A stretch of 37,010 bases of DNA from Poronia punctata (GCA_022579005.1 MU401525.1:133506-170515); one strand, 5' to 3'. Shown: positions 11,901 to 25,828, numbered from the stretch's first letter. Numbers and translations: made by a program. Notes: generated by a model from the sequence alone, not told the origin.

Positions 11901-14000
11901 GAGTACGTTCACCTCATACACGTAGGTTTGCCGTCATATAAACGCGGCGAGCGTACCGCCAAAAAAACGGCAGCCGTGTCTAATGTACAGAGACCAGGTT
12001 GCGAACAAAATATATTCACGGCTAAGTATAATATCATAGACAAACCCTTACTCCGGTGCGAAGACCGGTCGGTTATAGAGTAGGCCGGCTTAAGTTCCAA
12101 GCCTGAGCCGCAATGACGAAGGGATTATCTTATTTTATGGGTGTGCTTACCAGGCAGCCAGGACATGTACATCGCAACATCGCATCACCAAGCCAACAAG
12201 AATGAGATGCACACTTATCACGTGCCCGCAATGGTAGCCAAGGGTGCTTATGACAAGATTATCAATCTTCTCCCGCCTCCATCTATAACAGAAAAATCTG
12301 TTGGTGGCGTCTAACGTGGGCCAAAAAAATTTATTACGGCGAATGTAGGTATTTATTAGTACTCCAAGGACCAATGGGGCCGGAGTCAGATAAGATCAAG
12401 CTTGCAACCATGTTTTTATTTTCTCCAAGGGCGGCCGAAATACGGACAAACAAACAAACCAAACCAACAGACAAGTATTCTCCCTGCGACATACGATAGA
12501 CGAAGCGGACAGCAATCAATCGACCATGCAAGCAAGCAAGCAGGATAGATGAAACTTGCCCAATTTCATCCCATCCCGTCGCTAACATGCATCATGACAA
12601 AAAATTAGGCCGAGAGTAAAAGGCACAAGGTGTAGCCGTTTTTGTGAGATGCAACAGTTCTTGCCAATTGGTTTAAACTGAGCCGACGGACACAATGACA
12701 AGGTATTTAGGTTAGGACATAGTAAAAATGTAGTTAAATCGCATCAAGTATCTACTCGTATAAAGAATCGGTGACATTGTATCTCATCATCATCATTTCC
12801 TTACCGAAAGGGCTGGCTCCCTGCGTGTATTTACAACGTACACCTATAAAAACCCATTAACCTTGACGGCAACACCCCCCACCCCAACCCCGAAACGGAA
12901 ACAAGACCCTTGCCCATGTCTATTTCTATTTTACCGACTTATTAAAGCTACAATGCGCCGCATTCCGATGAAACCTATAACCAAGTACCTAGTCTACCTA
13001 ACGATTTACGAGTACTTATATGCATGCATTTGCCGTCTGCCAGGCTCTTTTGCAAAGTGTTTTTAATCGATTAATGTTGGTCAGCCCTAACTCACTCACT
13101 TACCCACCTACCCCTTGTTATGGCAGAAGAGATTAGATTAATTATTTCCTCGGGGGTACCTAGAAAACAGTGTTACCTTACCAGACCTCCCCCTCCCCTC
13201 CCTCATTGGAGACAGACTTCCTACTGGCCGGGTAGGATTCAAGCTTCTTTTGTTTCGAAACCCAGGGCCAGCCTAGATAAAGCGGGGAAGAGCCTCCTAC
13301 GTACCTCACAATATTCAGATCTATATCACACCTACATACTTACAACCATCGGTTCTTTTACAAGGACCAGACTGTTAACCAGCGCAAATAAAACACGTAG
13401 TGACTCATACAACTATATTGTTCCCGTGTGTACATGTATGTTATTATGCCAAGACAGGTTATGATTTCAAAAAAGATATCCGGATAGACTTGTAAAAATA
13501 ATATAGATGTGCGATGTATTATGTGTAATAAAGCCCTTGGCATCAAGCAAACCTAACGTAATTAGCTTCTTAGCAGCGTTGAATTTTTAAGTAAAGTTGC
13601 ATATCGCGGTAGTCGGTTATCCTAGTCTAGTCATGTATATTCTCCTGTTAGGTTGTGTATTAAGTAATTTTTACACAGTAATACCTACAAGACATTGCAA
13701 AAAGTGTTGTCTGGCTTCCCTCCTTTTGTCCAACAATACTGCAAGTACTAGACACCAGTACTCGTACTCGGAGGCTACAGTGTCTACCAAATTATCTACT
13801 CCTCGTATTGTGTTGAACAATTAAAACAGTACGTACCAAAAGGACCTTATCCAAGACTTTTTGATTTAAGCATGAATTTAAGCATTGTCTAGTTCTCCGC
13901 ATTCCCAACGCCTTTAGTCTTAGCACTAGTGGGGGTATTTTTAGAGACAGAGGATTCCCCCCCCTTGAATTAGCAATCCTTTTTTTTTTTTCATTACGGT
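8901..14000. other. Long spacer upstream of the WOPR gene, proximal part
   Basis: No gene recognised. The longest frame (11248-11655, plus strand, 135 codons) has no family resemblance and is within chance length. Five TACTCGTA octamers lie here (10130, 11898, 12753, 13007, 13759), plus a perfect 9-bp inverted repeat with arms at 10892-10900 and 10969-10977. Confidence 0.5.
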
Positions 14001-17000
14001 ATGAGTTTGCTTACTTACGCAGACGTCCGCTTGTAACCGTTAATTTGTCCTTGACAGGTTTGCTACCTACCTCGGTATGTTTGTTTACTTGTAGGTAATT
14101 CTAATATACATGACATGACTCAGTAGAGGTCATTGTGCATTATAGGCCAATACTGCGTTTCAAGGTAAATATGCTAATATTTAGGTAAGCAAAACAAAAC
14201 AAAAAACGAGCATGTTTCTGCAAGATAAAAGTTCCTCTTCGCAAACCAAGAGAAAAAAAAAGACAGCCAAGTCGAGTCACATTGGAAACAAACCAAGGTG
14301 ATGTCTTGGGTCTGACAAAGACACGAATGCTTGGGTTGCAACACGCCAAGCTACCGGCGATTCTTGGTAACCGGTCTATACCTAATCTGGATGCTTTCCC
14401 TGTGTGTCTGTGAGACTGGCAATCGCAAATGGGATCATGTTGCGACGAGAAGAGCACACACAAGCAACTGCTTTGAACTTGTTTAACGTTTCTTTTCTTT
14501 TCTTTTTTTCTTTTGCTTGCCCCTTATGTAAGATTATAAGATCTCTCCTCTATAGAGTTTGTACATCGTAAGGATGACATTTCTACTTTTGAGTCACAGG
14601 CCGTTGATAAGCTTTTTCTTCACTTAAAGTTTTTAGCACTTTTAGTCGCGGGAAGGTTGAAGTACCTACCTACTTACTTACTTACCTAAGTTAGGGTAAG
14701 GGTACTACCTACTGGTGGTTTAAAAGGACCTACCAGAAATCAAAATGACCGGGACCATTCCCCGGGGGTTAATTAGGTGCAGGCTTACATCAGGTACTTG
14801 TAGATTAGGTTTAGTCTCAAGTCTAGCGCTTGAACATGTACGTGTAATCGACAATTTACATAGTACAAAACAGGCATGATGATGATGCATCGTATAAACA
14901 TACCCTGAATATTTCTGGGACTTACTTGAGGACAGGGCGTGCGGATAGGTAAAATAACTTGGTGGCAATACGTGTAGGTAAAGGAGCGTTATACTCACCG
15001 GCTCACCGCTTCATCGTTGCATGGGGAATTTTGAACCACCCCAGGTCAGGAATCTGCTGCAGTGAGCACCTTAATTACTAACTAGTACGTGTTCGCTTTT
15101 CAAATGACAAGTCGATGCATCTAGGTTACCTAGGTTAGTATTCTGTACACGGTATCGAGGGATTCTGCGTGTCTGTATATGTACAGATAGGATGACCGCC
15201 GCAAAAGATTTTGTCGGCCAATAAGTATGACTGATTGCTCACGTGGCTTCCTTGAGATACAGTTTGCTTTGGCTTTCCTGATCACTATCGGCGCATGGAC
15301 TGGCACGAAGTACTGTACTTGTATGCGTAGACGGGTTCTTTTTGGGGAAACCCCGCAGGATTATTCTACTCGTACTCCGACTTTTAACGGTGTGCCCCAG
15401 CCTTGCAGGGCATTTTTGGTTAGTGGCTCTGGGCAAAGTCTTCGCCTGTCGCTAGATGCTTGGCTCCTCAAAAATCACTGGTCAATGGTCATGCTCTGAG
15501 GCTTACTGTCACCGTCAAGGAAATCCAAGTCTGGGCATCACACACAGAGTTGCAGTTGTCCGGCACAACCTGATGCGCGCTCTCGAGCCCAGGCGTGCCA
15601 GGCAGCCAAGTCAGCCCGCCCAGACGGAGGGTGGCGGGCTAGTCTAAACCTAATCTCACCAATATGAATAAGCGAGGCGAGGCCTTCGGGCTTGATTGAT
15701 CCCCGTTTCCAACCCCCTGGGAACCGATCCTCTGGGCCTGTCCAAGCCGGCTATTGGCTGGCTCGGGGCGCGGGGGATCGGAGGAAGGACCCCCACCAAC
15801 CCAAGGATTTTACCATTTTTCGATGGGGGTTGTGGAAAAAATGGAAGAGCCAACAAAACAAGAACAAGATCGAGGCTTGGACTAAAAATCATTACCTACC
15901 AATTACGACATCAGTCTGATAACCTGGAGAGGGGGGTCACGAGAATGTTGGTTCTGTATGGGCTTTTGCTGGCCAAAGGTACCTTAGTTGACCCAGCTAG
16001 TAGCTGCCTACTGTATGTATGCGGCGCTTTCCAGCCACGCTTGTCCTCTCCGCGGGCGTAAGTTTCGCGATCGTCAATGTTGTTGTCCTGAATAGTCGGA
16101 CCGACCTGCATACCGTCTAGGTATTTCAAAGTCGCGGCCCCGGTAATTCACCTACTTATCCTGCTGTCTGTCTGTTCTGGGCGATTTGATGCGATGCATC
16201 TTGCAAACCGATAAAAGTCGGGAAATGCCACCCAATCCTTCGGCCCTGGAAGAACTTGCGGCTGAAGTAGGTGTACAATGGCAATGCGCCTTGTTTTGAG
16301 ATGGAGACGGCCGTTGTCTTATCTCATCTCATCATCCCACTCTCCGTCGGCCGGCGGACGATTGATTTGGAGCTATAGTAGGGATATTAGCCTGTATCTA
16401 ACCTAGTATAACACATACAGCAAACGGCTGTTTTGGGGGGGAATCACATCACATCACTGACCGTTGGTTTCCTCCCCCCCCCACACGGCTAGGCTCTTCA
16501 ACTTACCTATCTAGTCTGCGCTACGGCTTTCATTACGGCAGAGTGAATACAACGTAAATACTTGGCGTTTGGGGTCTCGTCCTTCTCCCTGGAATCTGAG
16601 GTCATGTAGGAAGGGTCGATCGCCCATCGTCAACAACGTGATCGCTTGTCCTAGGAATGATTAGGGTTACGGAGCACTATCCACCTGCGGCCGCTCGCGT
16701 CGGGGAGGGTTACCCTTCCAGAAGGACAAGACAGGACCCCCCTTTACAAAACCCCTCCCGCTCTCCGATCGATGAAACAAGCGCAAAAAGCTGAAAAGAA
16801 AAAAAGGCTTTCTTCCCTGAAAATCTTTTCTAGACCAGATTATTCGTTTAGATACGAGCGACTGATCTTGCTCGCATTCAATTGCCATTGATATCACCTG
16901 ACAATTGTCGCCCGTGGGCGTGGCGCGGACCAAGGCTTGGCCTACACCATTCACCTTCTCGTAGGTTAAGTCTAGCAGCAATAGGCAAAAGACATAGGAA

Positions 17001-20000
17001 TACCTCATAATATTCCCAAGACCATATCATCGTGATCGCGACTCATTTTCCTTTGCCACCATCGTCAGGGCCTGCGTCGCAAAAAACAACATAAACCGCG
17101 CAAAGGGCGGATGAGCCTAATTAAAACTAACAAGCATTGAAGAGTGCGGATTACCTATTATTACATTGTAACCTAAAACGCCAAGGGAAGGAGGGAAGGG
17201 TAGGTGCCTATTACAACCCGGAACCCACGTCGTTTTTCTTACTCGTCCCTTGGGCCTTCGCTGCCACGTGCCATGACCAAGCTGTGCTAAACCTAAAACA
17301 TGCGTACTATCTAAACCTTAATAGAGCATCTGGCCTTTCTTCCCTTGTCATGACGGCGTCGGTCAGTCAGTCAGTCAGTCAGTCAGTCAGTCACGCGACA
17401 AACATAACATACGTTTACTATGTAGACATAATGGCTATGACATTCTTGTATCATTTTCACCATAACTGCTACAAATTCCTATACACTCCAACCCATGTAT
17501 AGAAACTTCCCTGGACTCAAGTTCCCATTGATTCTCAGGTCTCCCCAAACAACAAGCGACTTCGCTTGATTTTAGCCAAGGAAAAAAAATACAAACCAAA
17601 CTAAACTAGGTGTCCCCAAAAATGGAAATAATCACATGAAGAGAAACAAACTTCTTACCCCCCCTCGATTGGGTAGGAATGCGAACTTGGACGGAGACTA
17701 TACCCAGATGGAAATAAAACAACAACGGCCACCTCCGCCTTTTTTCTGTCTAGGTCTAGTTTCGCAAACGGCCCCGTGTTCCGGCGCGTCGTGCTAAAGT
17801 ATTCTGGGTGCCTTGGCGGGGAGTTTGTTTCAAATAGGGTTTGCTAGCCGTTTTTCTGCTGAGTAAGTAAGGACGCATCTAATCTTTACCGGTTAACGAT
17901 TTAGTCTAGGTATCGCATCTTCGTCTGCGCCTCATTCCTTTCTTATTAGATTGACCTAACCTAAGAGTGTTGGAATAGGGAAGTATCCATCTACGTGTAT
18001 CTACGAGTACTTACCTAGCTGGTAGGCAGGGCAAGCAAAATTGCTAATCTTGAAAACTACTGCAGGTGTGTAAAACATACTGTGTATATATCTACACACC
18101 CGCAAACACACTGTACAGTAATTTAACCTTAAATTGTCTACCTCAAATATCATAAGTAAGCAAGCGCGTTTGGTAAGAATTGACGTATTAACAGCCACTA
18201 TGCAATTCCCGAAGATGCGAAAAGTCTTACTTCTTCAACAATCCTAGAGATATAATCAATTACCTACCTAGTCCAGATAATATCATTAAAAAGCATCACA
18301 TCAGATGACGAAAAAAAAAAAAGACAAGCAACAGAATCCTACACGTAGATCACATAAGAGTTCTCGGGACACAAAAGTCACACCCTCATCCCCCCCCCTC
18401 CCTTCCCTTTCCTCGGTATACCGTATATAGATACCTAGACAAGGTAAGTAAGTACACGTACGTACATACCGAGTAAACCTAAGGTAGGTAGATACATGCA
18501 AGTTTCTAATAAAAACAACGCCTTTCCCGAAAAACTGTACTTTTGACAGCCAGCCAACCAGCCAGTAAGCAAGCGCCCGACCACGTGGGTGGGCTACCGA
18601 GGTCAGGTACCTTACCTTACCTTACCTACTCCTACCTAGGTACTCTGGGGTTTGTGGTTTGTTTTTGTTTGTCCGATTGCTTATTTTACTCGTACCTACT
18701 CGTACTCCCCCCTTCCCAAGACACGAAGGATTCACGGAAATGGAATCCTTTCGTACCCGGTACTAGAACTAGCAAAGAAAGAGAAGAAGAAGAAGATAAA
18801 GAAAAGTTCGGTACCCTAATTGAAAGCTTATATGTTTAACCCTTGTTGTTCTTGTTTTTCGTTACAAGAAGCCACGGAACGCCCCGCGGGTTGCAAGGAC
18901 CCCATGTACAACCAGTACAACGTAAAGTAGAAAAAGCAAAAAAGAAAAAGGAAACCAGATAGGTAGAGCTGAAACCGACAATCTGGGTAAAGTTATCGTG
19001 ACAAGGTACTGTCTGTAACCTATGTACCTTACGTATTGCGTATTCCGGGTTTTATCCGGAGATAGTATATTGCCTCGGACACCCTTTTCGGTTGACTAGT
19101 GGACACGTCAAAGATCTCAATATTGGTATACCGTCTCGTATGGACGTCCATTACTCATACTCACCTAACCTATGTATCTTCTTTCATGCCCTGGGTTGTG
19201 CTTTGTGCTGGTGTAGCACAGCAGACGTTTAGTTTAGGCGCCACGTGAAATCTACCTACTCGCTTCCCTTGATCGAAAAATAACCCCTGGCTGACTGACA
19301 AGCCCCTCGGGACCGATAACGGGTGATTAGTGATTATTCGTTATGCTCGTAAATTTGCTATCTAACCTAAACTAATGGCTTGGGATGATCATACCCCTTA
19401 ATGTGGACGTAGGAAAAAAAAAAAAAACACAGGGGATAAAAGTACGATATCTTCACTTGGGGGTGTGGTTTTACCTATGTGTGTACAAGGACCTTACCCC
19501 GTCTTATTCCCCAGAAACAAAACATATGATGTTGAGGTACGAGTAAAAAAGCCCACTGAAATTACCGCAGGGAATCTTCATATACCCTAGGTTAAAACCC
19601 TTCCTTTCATCGTTAGCGGGCGACGGCTTTGCATAACGACAGGCATTGAAATATGGTTTAAGCTACTTTAACCTAACCTAACCTAGTTCCCGGGCCTTGA
19701 AAAATCTTGTTTTCCAACGACGACAGCCTGTTGGCTACCGAGGTACGTTAGCTGCCGGCCGGGACCCAACCCAACCCTACTCGTAAACGCCTTTCACCTG
19801 GTTCGCTAGACGAGAGGGACGAGAGAGAGATTCGGTATGCGAGATAATCGAAGGAACGTACGTCCGTACGTATGTACGTGCGCTATGGATCTCTTCGGCC
19901 TTTCCCGTGTGTGTGTGCCCTTTTTTTGTCCAAATCCTGCAGCTGAAAAAGTCCTGGGCATCGCATCGTACGTTTGTAGATTATTACTATAACCGAGCAA

Positions 20001-20100
20001 AGTCCGGGGGAGGCGAGGGAAAAGCTAGGTATGAAAACGGTGTAGTGCTCTTCCGACGGATGCAAGTTGTGTTTTAGCCTTCGGTGCCAAGTCTAGACCG
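14001..20100. other. Long spacer upstream of the WOPR gene, middle part
   Basis: No gene recognised. It holds TTAAAGTTT at 14634-14642, seven TACTCGTA octamers (15367, 18002, 18687, 18697, 19538, 19778 and their complements counted together with 15367-19785), a (GTCA)8 tract and TACCTA runs near 14664, 18263 and 18616. The minus-strand frame 17008-16667 begins with a hydrophobic segment but shows no secreted-protein pattern beyond that. Confidence 0.5.
17362..17393. repeat. (GTCA)8 microsatellite
   Basis: Eight perfect tetranucleotide units. Confidence 0.95.
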
Positions 20101-20167
20101 CTAAACATACGAGAGAAACTCGAACTCGAAGGAGCAGTTTTATTCGTTTATGCGATCCTTTGAACAT

Positions 20168-20185
20168 GGGGGGGGGGGGGGGGGG
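20168..20185. repeat. G18 homopolymer
   Basis: Run of 18 G on the plus strand. Confidence 0.9.
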
Positions 20186-21637
20186 CATAATGTATCGGGA
20201 AAAGAAGAAGAAGAAGTCGGTGTGGGCGTTGTGTGTGTCTGTTGCTCAATCTCGAGTCCCTGGCCCTGCATACAATCATGTTTGTGCTTGATTAAAAAGG
20301 ATTGTGACCTGAGGGATAAGTGGGCAGTTTCAGCCATAATGTCGACGCGCAGCCTCATGAATAGTGCGTGATAGTGATACGGGTGGCACTTGGATCTTTA
20401 GGGTATGCGCGCAATAGAGAAAAAGCAAACAAGGCATTACCTGTTGAGACTCGATGCGTAGGTGTATACAGTATACTCGTACACGCGTAGATATAATAGA
20501 TAGGTACATCATTTTAACAGTATGATTACCCGAGGTTAGATGGTAATTACGTGTATACCAAATGAGACATCCTGTCAGCGCTTGCAATTAACCTTCTGTC
20601 ATTTACGCCCACTTGCTCTTAAGCGAACCGCAATTCCCCACATGCCGTCTTGTACCTGACCAGACACGCCAGAGTGCCAGATGCCAGATGCCAGATCCCG
20701 CTCCTACAACCCACGAGTACCATGCACGCGTACCTTGCTAACCAACATCTCACATAGACGTGCTGCCAGCATAACTAAAGCGACATGACAGACTAAGGAT
20801 GCAGTTATCCCAATACCTTGTACGCTTCGGCTTCGGGAACGGGAGGTAATTCGGGTATATATATATATTGTTTATCCCGCAATTGACCAGACATAGGATT
20901 ATCGGTGTACACGTACATACACATCAAACGGGCTTGTTATGCATCTGAAGATCCTTACTAATCAAACGATTAAAAGTTCCACGCTACCTGTAGATAGCCT
21001 GTGCGCATTTTCTCGTCTACGGGAAAGTATTAGACTGAAGTAGAAGTGAGGCGGCTCTCACCGCAACGCTAAATTAGAGGGCCCAAGACATCTTATTGCA
21101 AATTCTCAGCTCATACGTTTTACTCGGCAGCACTTACAGCAATCCTTGGAATTGGCTACATCTTCAACTTTTTTTTTAAAGACCCGAGAGCTATGTTTGT
21201 AGGTGAGGTAGGTAACAACAGTCAAGATTGTATGTTTAAACAGTTTCCAAGGCCAGGTTTATGTGTCGTGTTAGAAAGGCGTTCATGATATGCGAGCCTG
21301 TCCCGTCAGGGCTTGGCGTGTAGAGCTGGCTAGGGGAATGTGTAAAGTGAGAATTTTATGGTGCAAGACAGTAATAAACGTTTATTTACGCACGCCTTTT
21401 TGAGAAGAACAACCGGTGTACGATGAAATACGTGTGAGAGTAGGAGGTGCCAGTTATCCGGTACAACGTACATTCCCTCGGAACTCGGAAAATATTTCAT
21501 GTTACACACTTTCTGTTTTCGAGAGCGTGCAATAAGAGGTAAGCACCATCCATGGACGAGTGCTTTGCAGCAAATGAGAGTGCCCTCGAGGAAGGAGCGA
21601 CGAACAGGACGCTTGGGCGTTGTAAGACGGGACAAAT

Positions 21638-21661
21638 GCAATGGCAATGGCAATGGCAATG
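21638..21661. repeat. (GCAATG)4 hexanucleotide repeat
   Basis: Four perfect GCAATG units. Confidence 0.9.
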
Positions 21662-22362
21662 GGACAGGCAGGTAAGTGTAAAGTTCCATGCAGGACCGCA
21701 TTGTGTGCCAAGCAGGTCAAAGCGAAAAGTCCTCAGCCATCTCATACAAGAAAAGAATTGCCTATGCACATGATGCCAGATGGACATGTAAAAACCTTCA
21801 AGATACCGACATATATCCTTCTCCGAGACCGGTTATTATTTGATTATGTACCTACCTAACTACGGATACACATTACGCCTTGCCTTTTGAAATCTTCATC
21901 GGCGATCTACCCATCTCACTCCGGCAGGCAGGGCGCTGGCGTCCCGGAGGATTTTACCTAGCTGTTGCATCGCATGGATGATGGATCCCTACCTGTCCTA
22001 GGGCCTTACCTTGATCAGGATCTTGACCTTGACCTTGTTCTTCATCACCTAGCACGCGCGCGCTACCTACAAGGGGAGAGGTCTAAGTACCTAACCTAGC
22101 CTAGCCCAAGCTGACTGGGGGGTTGACAATGCACCAATGCATCAGATGCACCGGGGAGCTGGAACGGGTGCTTAGTCGCTAGCTGCGTAGGTAAGGGCAC
22201 TTTACCGTACCTACTTTACTTACCTTGCCTACTAGGTACTCGTATGGCATTTGCCAGATTACCTTCACAGCCGCAAAGGTCTACGTCCCCGCCTCAATCT
22301 CATTGCTTACGATGCTTTGGCCCTAACAAGTTGCCGCCGGCATCACGAAGGAATGAAGTCAG

Positions 22363-22424
22363 GCGGCAGGCGACAGGCGGCAGGCAGGCAGGCAGGTGGG
22401 TAGGTGGGTAGGTAGGCAGGTGGT
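22363..22424. repeat. Composite CAGG/GGTA tandem tract
   Basis: Successive CAGGCGG, CAGG, GTGGGTA and GTAGG units form a G-rich degenerate tandem tract. Confidence 0.7.
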
Positions 22425-24800
22425 CCGATTACGCTCATGAGATGATCTCAGGTGCGTCTTGCTACGAGTAAGGTTATCGTGGCCGCGACGCAGTGTTCTG
22501 TTTCACTCATTCCCCTTTGTTGTTCCCCTCAACGGTGGTCGCTGGAACAGGTGACTCTAGCTGGCTACACGATGATGATGGTCCAGATGACGGTGGTGGC
22601 GAAGCAGTGTTATCGTGTCCTACTCGTGTGTTAAAGAGATAGTCCCCTATTGTTTGTTTTTCGGACTCGAACCTCCATTCCCTCCGCCGGTGCGCGACAT
22701 ACATGCACAGGCGAGTCGAGATGGCACATCTATCATGAAGTCTGAGCTATTTTTTGTTCTTCCGTCCTGCTTCTTACTCTCTATTTTGCTCTGCCCTACT
22801 CGTACTCTCTACATTTGCACGGACAATGTGCATGTAAACCCGAGCCATTACGTGTGCTCTACATGTGATTGCCCGCCACAACTCGTCGCTTGTGACTTAG
22901 GTCAAGTCACATCGATGCACGTGTCCAAGCCGTTCTAGAATCCCTTGCGCGTCCTTGTCATGGCGTAACATGATCCCGAGGCGACGAATGTCGCGGCAAG
23001 GCGATCTGTATTTCTGGGGCTCAAAAGTAATAAATACAAGGCTGGAAATGCAACACAAGCTTTTCATCACATGGTCGTTAGCGGAAGGCGGCGACAATCA
23101 AAAGAGGGCCAAGAGACCTTATGAGTAAGATGCCCGAAATCAAGCGTTCCAAAGTGGTCCTTTCGCCGAACTAACAACCAGACTTAGTTGCCAATCACAA
23201 TTCGGCCTCTGTTATTCCAACAAGTATGACGCCGGCGGCCCCGGTCAGATCTTGGATGCCAGTAATAAGGCCGAGATGGCGAATTAGGGATTCTTGTTTT
23301 GATCCGATGTAGCGCTCGACTAACCGGGTCGCAACTTGCGGCGACGAGCAAACGTACTGCTCGCACCTTCAAACACACGGGCTTCGGGGTGAATAATCCA
23401 CAGTTGGAACTGTCCTACCCACCGATGCCGTGGATAATCTGTCTAGCCAAGTCCGACACAGCTTCTCGTTGCGCTGGTTAGGCTGTATGCGTTCGGAAAA
23501 CGAAGCGATCCACCCAACCCGCTTCGTCCCCTCCATCGCTACCCACATACATACGTTGTCATCGCGATGTGGAAAGATTATGCGTATGATGCAGCAGCGG
23601 GCTTAGCTAGGACTTACCAAGGCACTCCAACCGGGCTTGGGTGGCTAAGCACCTTGCTACTAATTACTAACGGCTTGCAAGACCCTTCAGCGCGTCCCTG
23701 TCTTGCCACTAACCTAGATCCAACGTTACCGTACAGTTCCCTTGTCACGTGTTGATGCGAAAATGCTAAACAGCGCTCGCTGCGGGTTCCGGGGATGTTG
23801 GCCGTCCACAGCGTTACGGCGCATGTCGTCGCACCTGATACGGTGGGTTATGCGGCGTCTGCGTTCGCAACCAGGCTTTGTCCATCATGGACAACCGGGG
23901 GTTGCATGAAGTGACCCAACAAAGGCGGGTAACAGCCTGCCCAATACGCTCAGAGACCGGTGGCCAGGGGTTGGTGCCCCCTCTCCAGACAGAAGATGGA
24001 ACGGTCAAATAGCCTGTCAATGTGGAAGTAAATCAATCAGTCATCATTCCGATCAACAAACAAAGTCGCGGCCGCCTCCGGCTTTTCATGTCAGAAAGCA
24101 GATTTTTCTCTTGGATCACTAACCCGGATCCTTGACCCCTATAACATCCGGATTGCCATCTGATACCTGACATAAAGAGTAGGTTTTTGCGAGGAAAACG
24201 GGCGTGTTGGGCGGGGACGTGGGAACGCGGGAGGGACGATGGGATCTTGTTAGCTTTGAACAGGTACCTAAGGTTACCAACTCCGTATGGGCAAGTTGCT
24301 GACACCTTTCAAAGTGAAAATCGCAACGGATACGCACACCCTGAGCAGTGCGCAACTGACGTACGTAAGAGGGTGGGTGAACTTTGGAGATGGGAAAAGA
24401 AAATGCAAGCTAATTATCTATCTACGCAACAGTCTGCATACACTACCTACTCTAAACCTTTCCAGAAATATGGTTCCGTCGTGTGTGTTATTGCCGTTGG
24501 CGTCGGCAGTACGTTATAGCGCGTTTGAGCCCCAATGCTGATCACTGATCACTAAGTCTAGTGCACCTCCCCCCTCCCCCTATGATGAACTTGATTGATT
24601 GGGGCTAAAGTTGGGGGAGATCCGGACAATTATTCGGATAATAATAACAAAAACAAAAGAAAAGAAGCGAGGAAGGGATAACAAAAGAAAAAAACAAGAT
24701 AAGCTCAACGTACATAATGTATGTTCATCGGTTACCTGCAGATGCGCCGTTATTTTTACTCTCCGATCGCACAAAAGTGACGTGTGCTTTCTTGTTTTTT

Positions 24801-24834
24801 TCTTCTTCTTTCTTCTTTCTTCTTTCTTCTTTCT
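24801..24834. repeat. TTTCTTC tandem repeat
   Basis: About four heptanucleotide units in a pure pyrimidine stretch. Confidence 0.85.
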
Positions 24835-25813
24835 CCGCTCCCCAACTCCATTTATTTGTTTATTTATTAGGCATCACTTATAAATCCAGGGGGATTGAAA
24901 CAAGTTGAAAGGCAAGATGCAAGATGCAAGATGCAAGGGATCATTGTGTTGTATCTAGCCCTATTATGTATCGGACATTTTATTCTTTACATACATACGG
25001 AAAGCGGAAAACGACTTTCTCCTTCCCACCCCCTCCCTCCCTCCTTTTTTCGGACCCGAGCAAATTATTAATTAATTACCTATATAAAGGGAGGCGAAGC
25101 GAAAACAAGCTTTCGGAAAACCACGTCGTGGACACACACCCACACACACACAGACATATAGATGGATTTTTGAGTGCGCCCCGTCAACCCCGACCCCAAC
25201 CCCGACCCCGACTCCGACCCTGACATGTACGTTTGAAGTAGGTTAGATACAAAGAGGCGTCCCAAAAAAAGGAACAAGGTACCTTACCTACTTTGTACAT
25301 AACCTCCTTGTTTTTATTTATTTTATTTATTTTTTTTATTTTTTTTATTTCCGGCTGCGACAGACCTAGGTTAACAAGTTTTATCTACTTGTACCTTTTT
25401 TTAACTGTAAAAGGAAAGAGAGGAAACGTTCTAGAATATAAGCAAGCAAGCAAGCAATAATTTTGCCAAGCTTACCTACTTTATTACTAAATGGAATAAA
25501 TAGGTACAGCAACTGGTCTAGACTACAAGGAGAAGTTTACCAGACAGACAGGTACAACTAGAACAACAAAAACATACAACAAACCTACTAGATACTTAAC
25601 CTACGATACACTACATCATCATCTTCTGCGGTACCCGTACACATAAAAAAATCCCATCATCTAAACACAGCCTAACCTACCATACCTTATCCCGCCTCAT
25701 CTAAGTAACTTATCTACCTACCTACCTTACCTAGTCTAAGCAAGGTATCTAACCTAGATGAATAAAATATCCTAAAAAATATAATTGCGATCCATAATCC
25801 CGAGCCTCCTCCT

Positions 25814-25828
25814 CCCCCCCCCCCCCCC
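25814..25828. repeat. C15 homopolymer
   Basis: Run of 15 C on the plus strand. Confidence 0.9.

Larger units (their letters stand above)
20101..24560. other. Long spacer upstream of the WOPR gene, distal part
   Basis: No gene recognised; frames reach at most 123 codons. It holds a G18 run, (GCAATG)4, a composite CAGG/GGTA tandem tract at about 22363-22424 and four TACTCGTA octamers (20474, 22237, 22463, 22797). Confidence 0.5.

Noticed and set aside
16662..16670. TTAGGGTTA, the complement of a telomerase-RNA template for TTAGGG
   Set aside because: A single 9-mer (chance about 0.3 per window). The nearest U-rich tract lies on the wrong side of the template for a pseudoknot, and no other telomerase RNA features were recognised.
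16667..17008. Minus-strand frame starting with a hydrophobic segment (MRYSYVFCLLLLDL), like a small secreted protein
   Set aside because: The rest is not like a mature secreted protein (few Cys, basic low-complexity tail), and the hydrophobic start is expected by chance among many frames.
22660..22690. tRNA-like B-box (complement of ACTCGAAC context) and similar matches near 11296, 13815, 15865 and 16616
   Set aside because: The flanking bases do not form five-pair T stems, and no A-box or acceptor stem is at the right distance.
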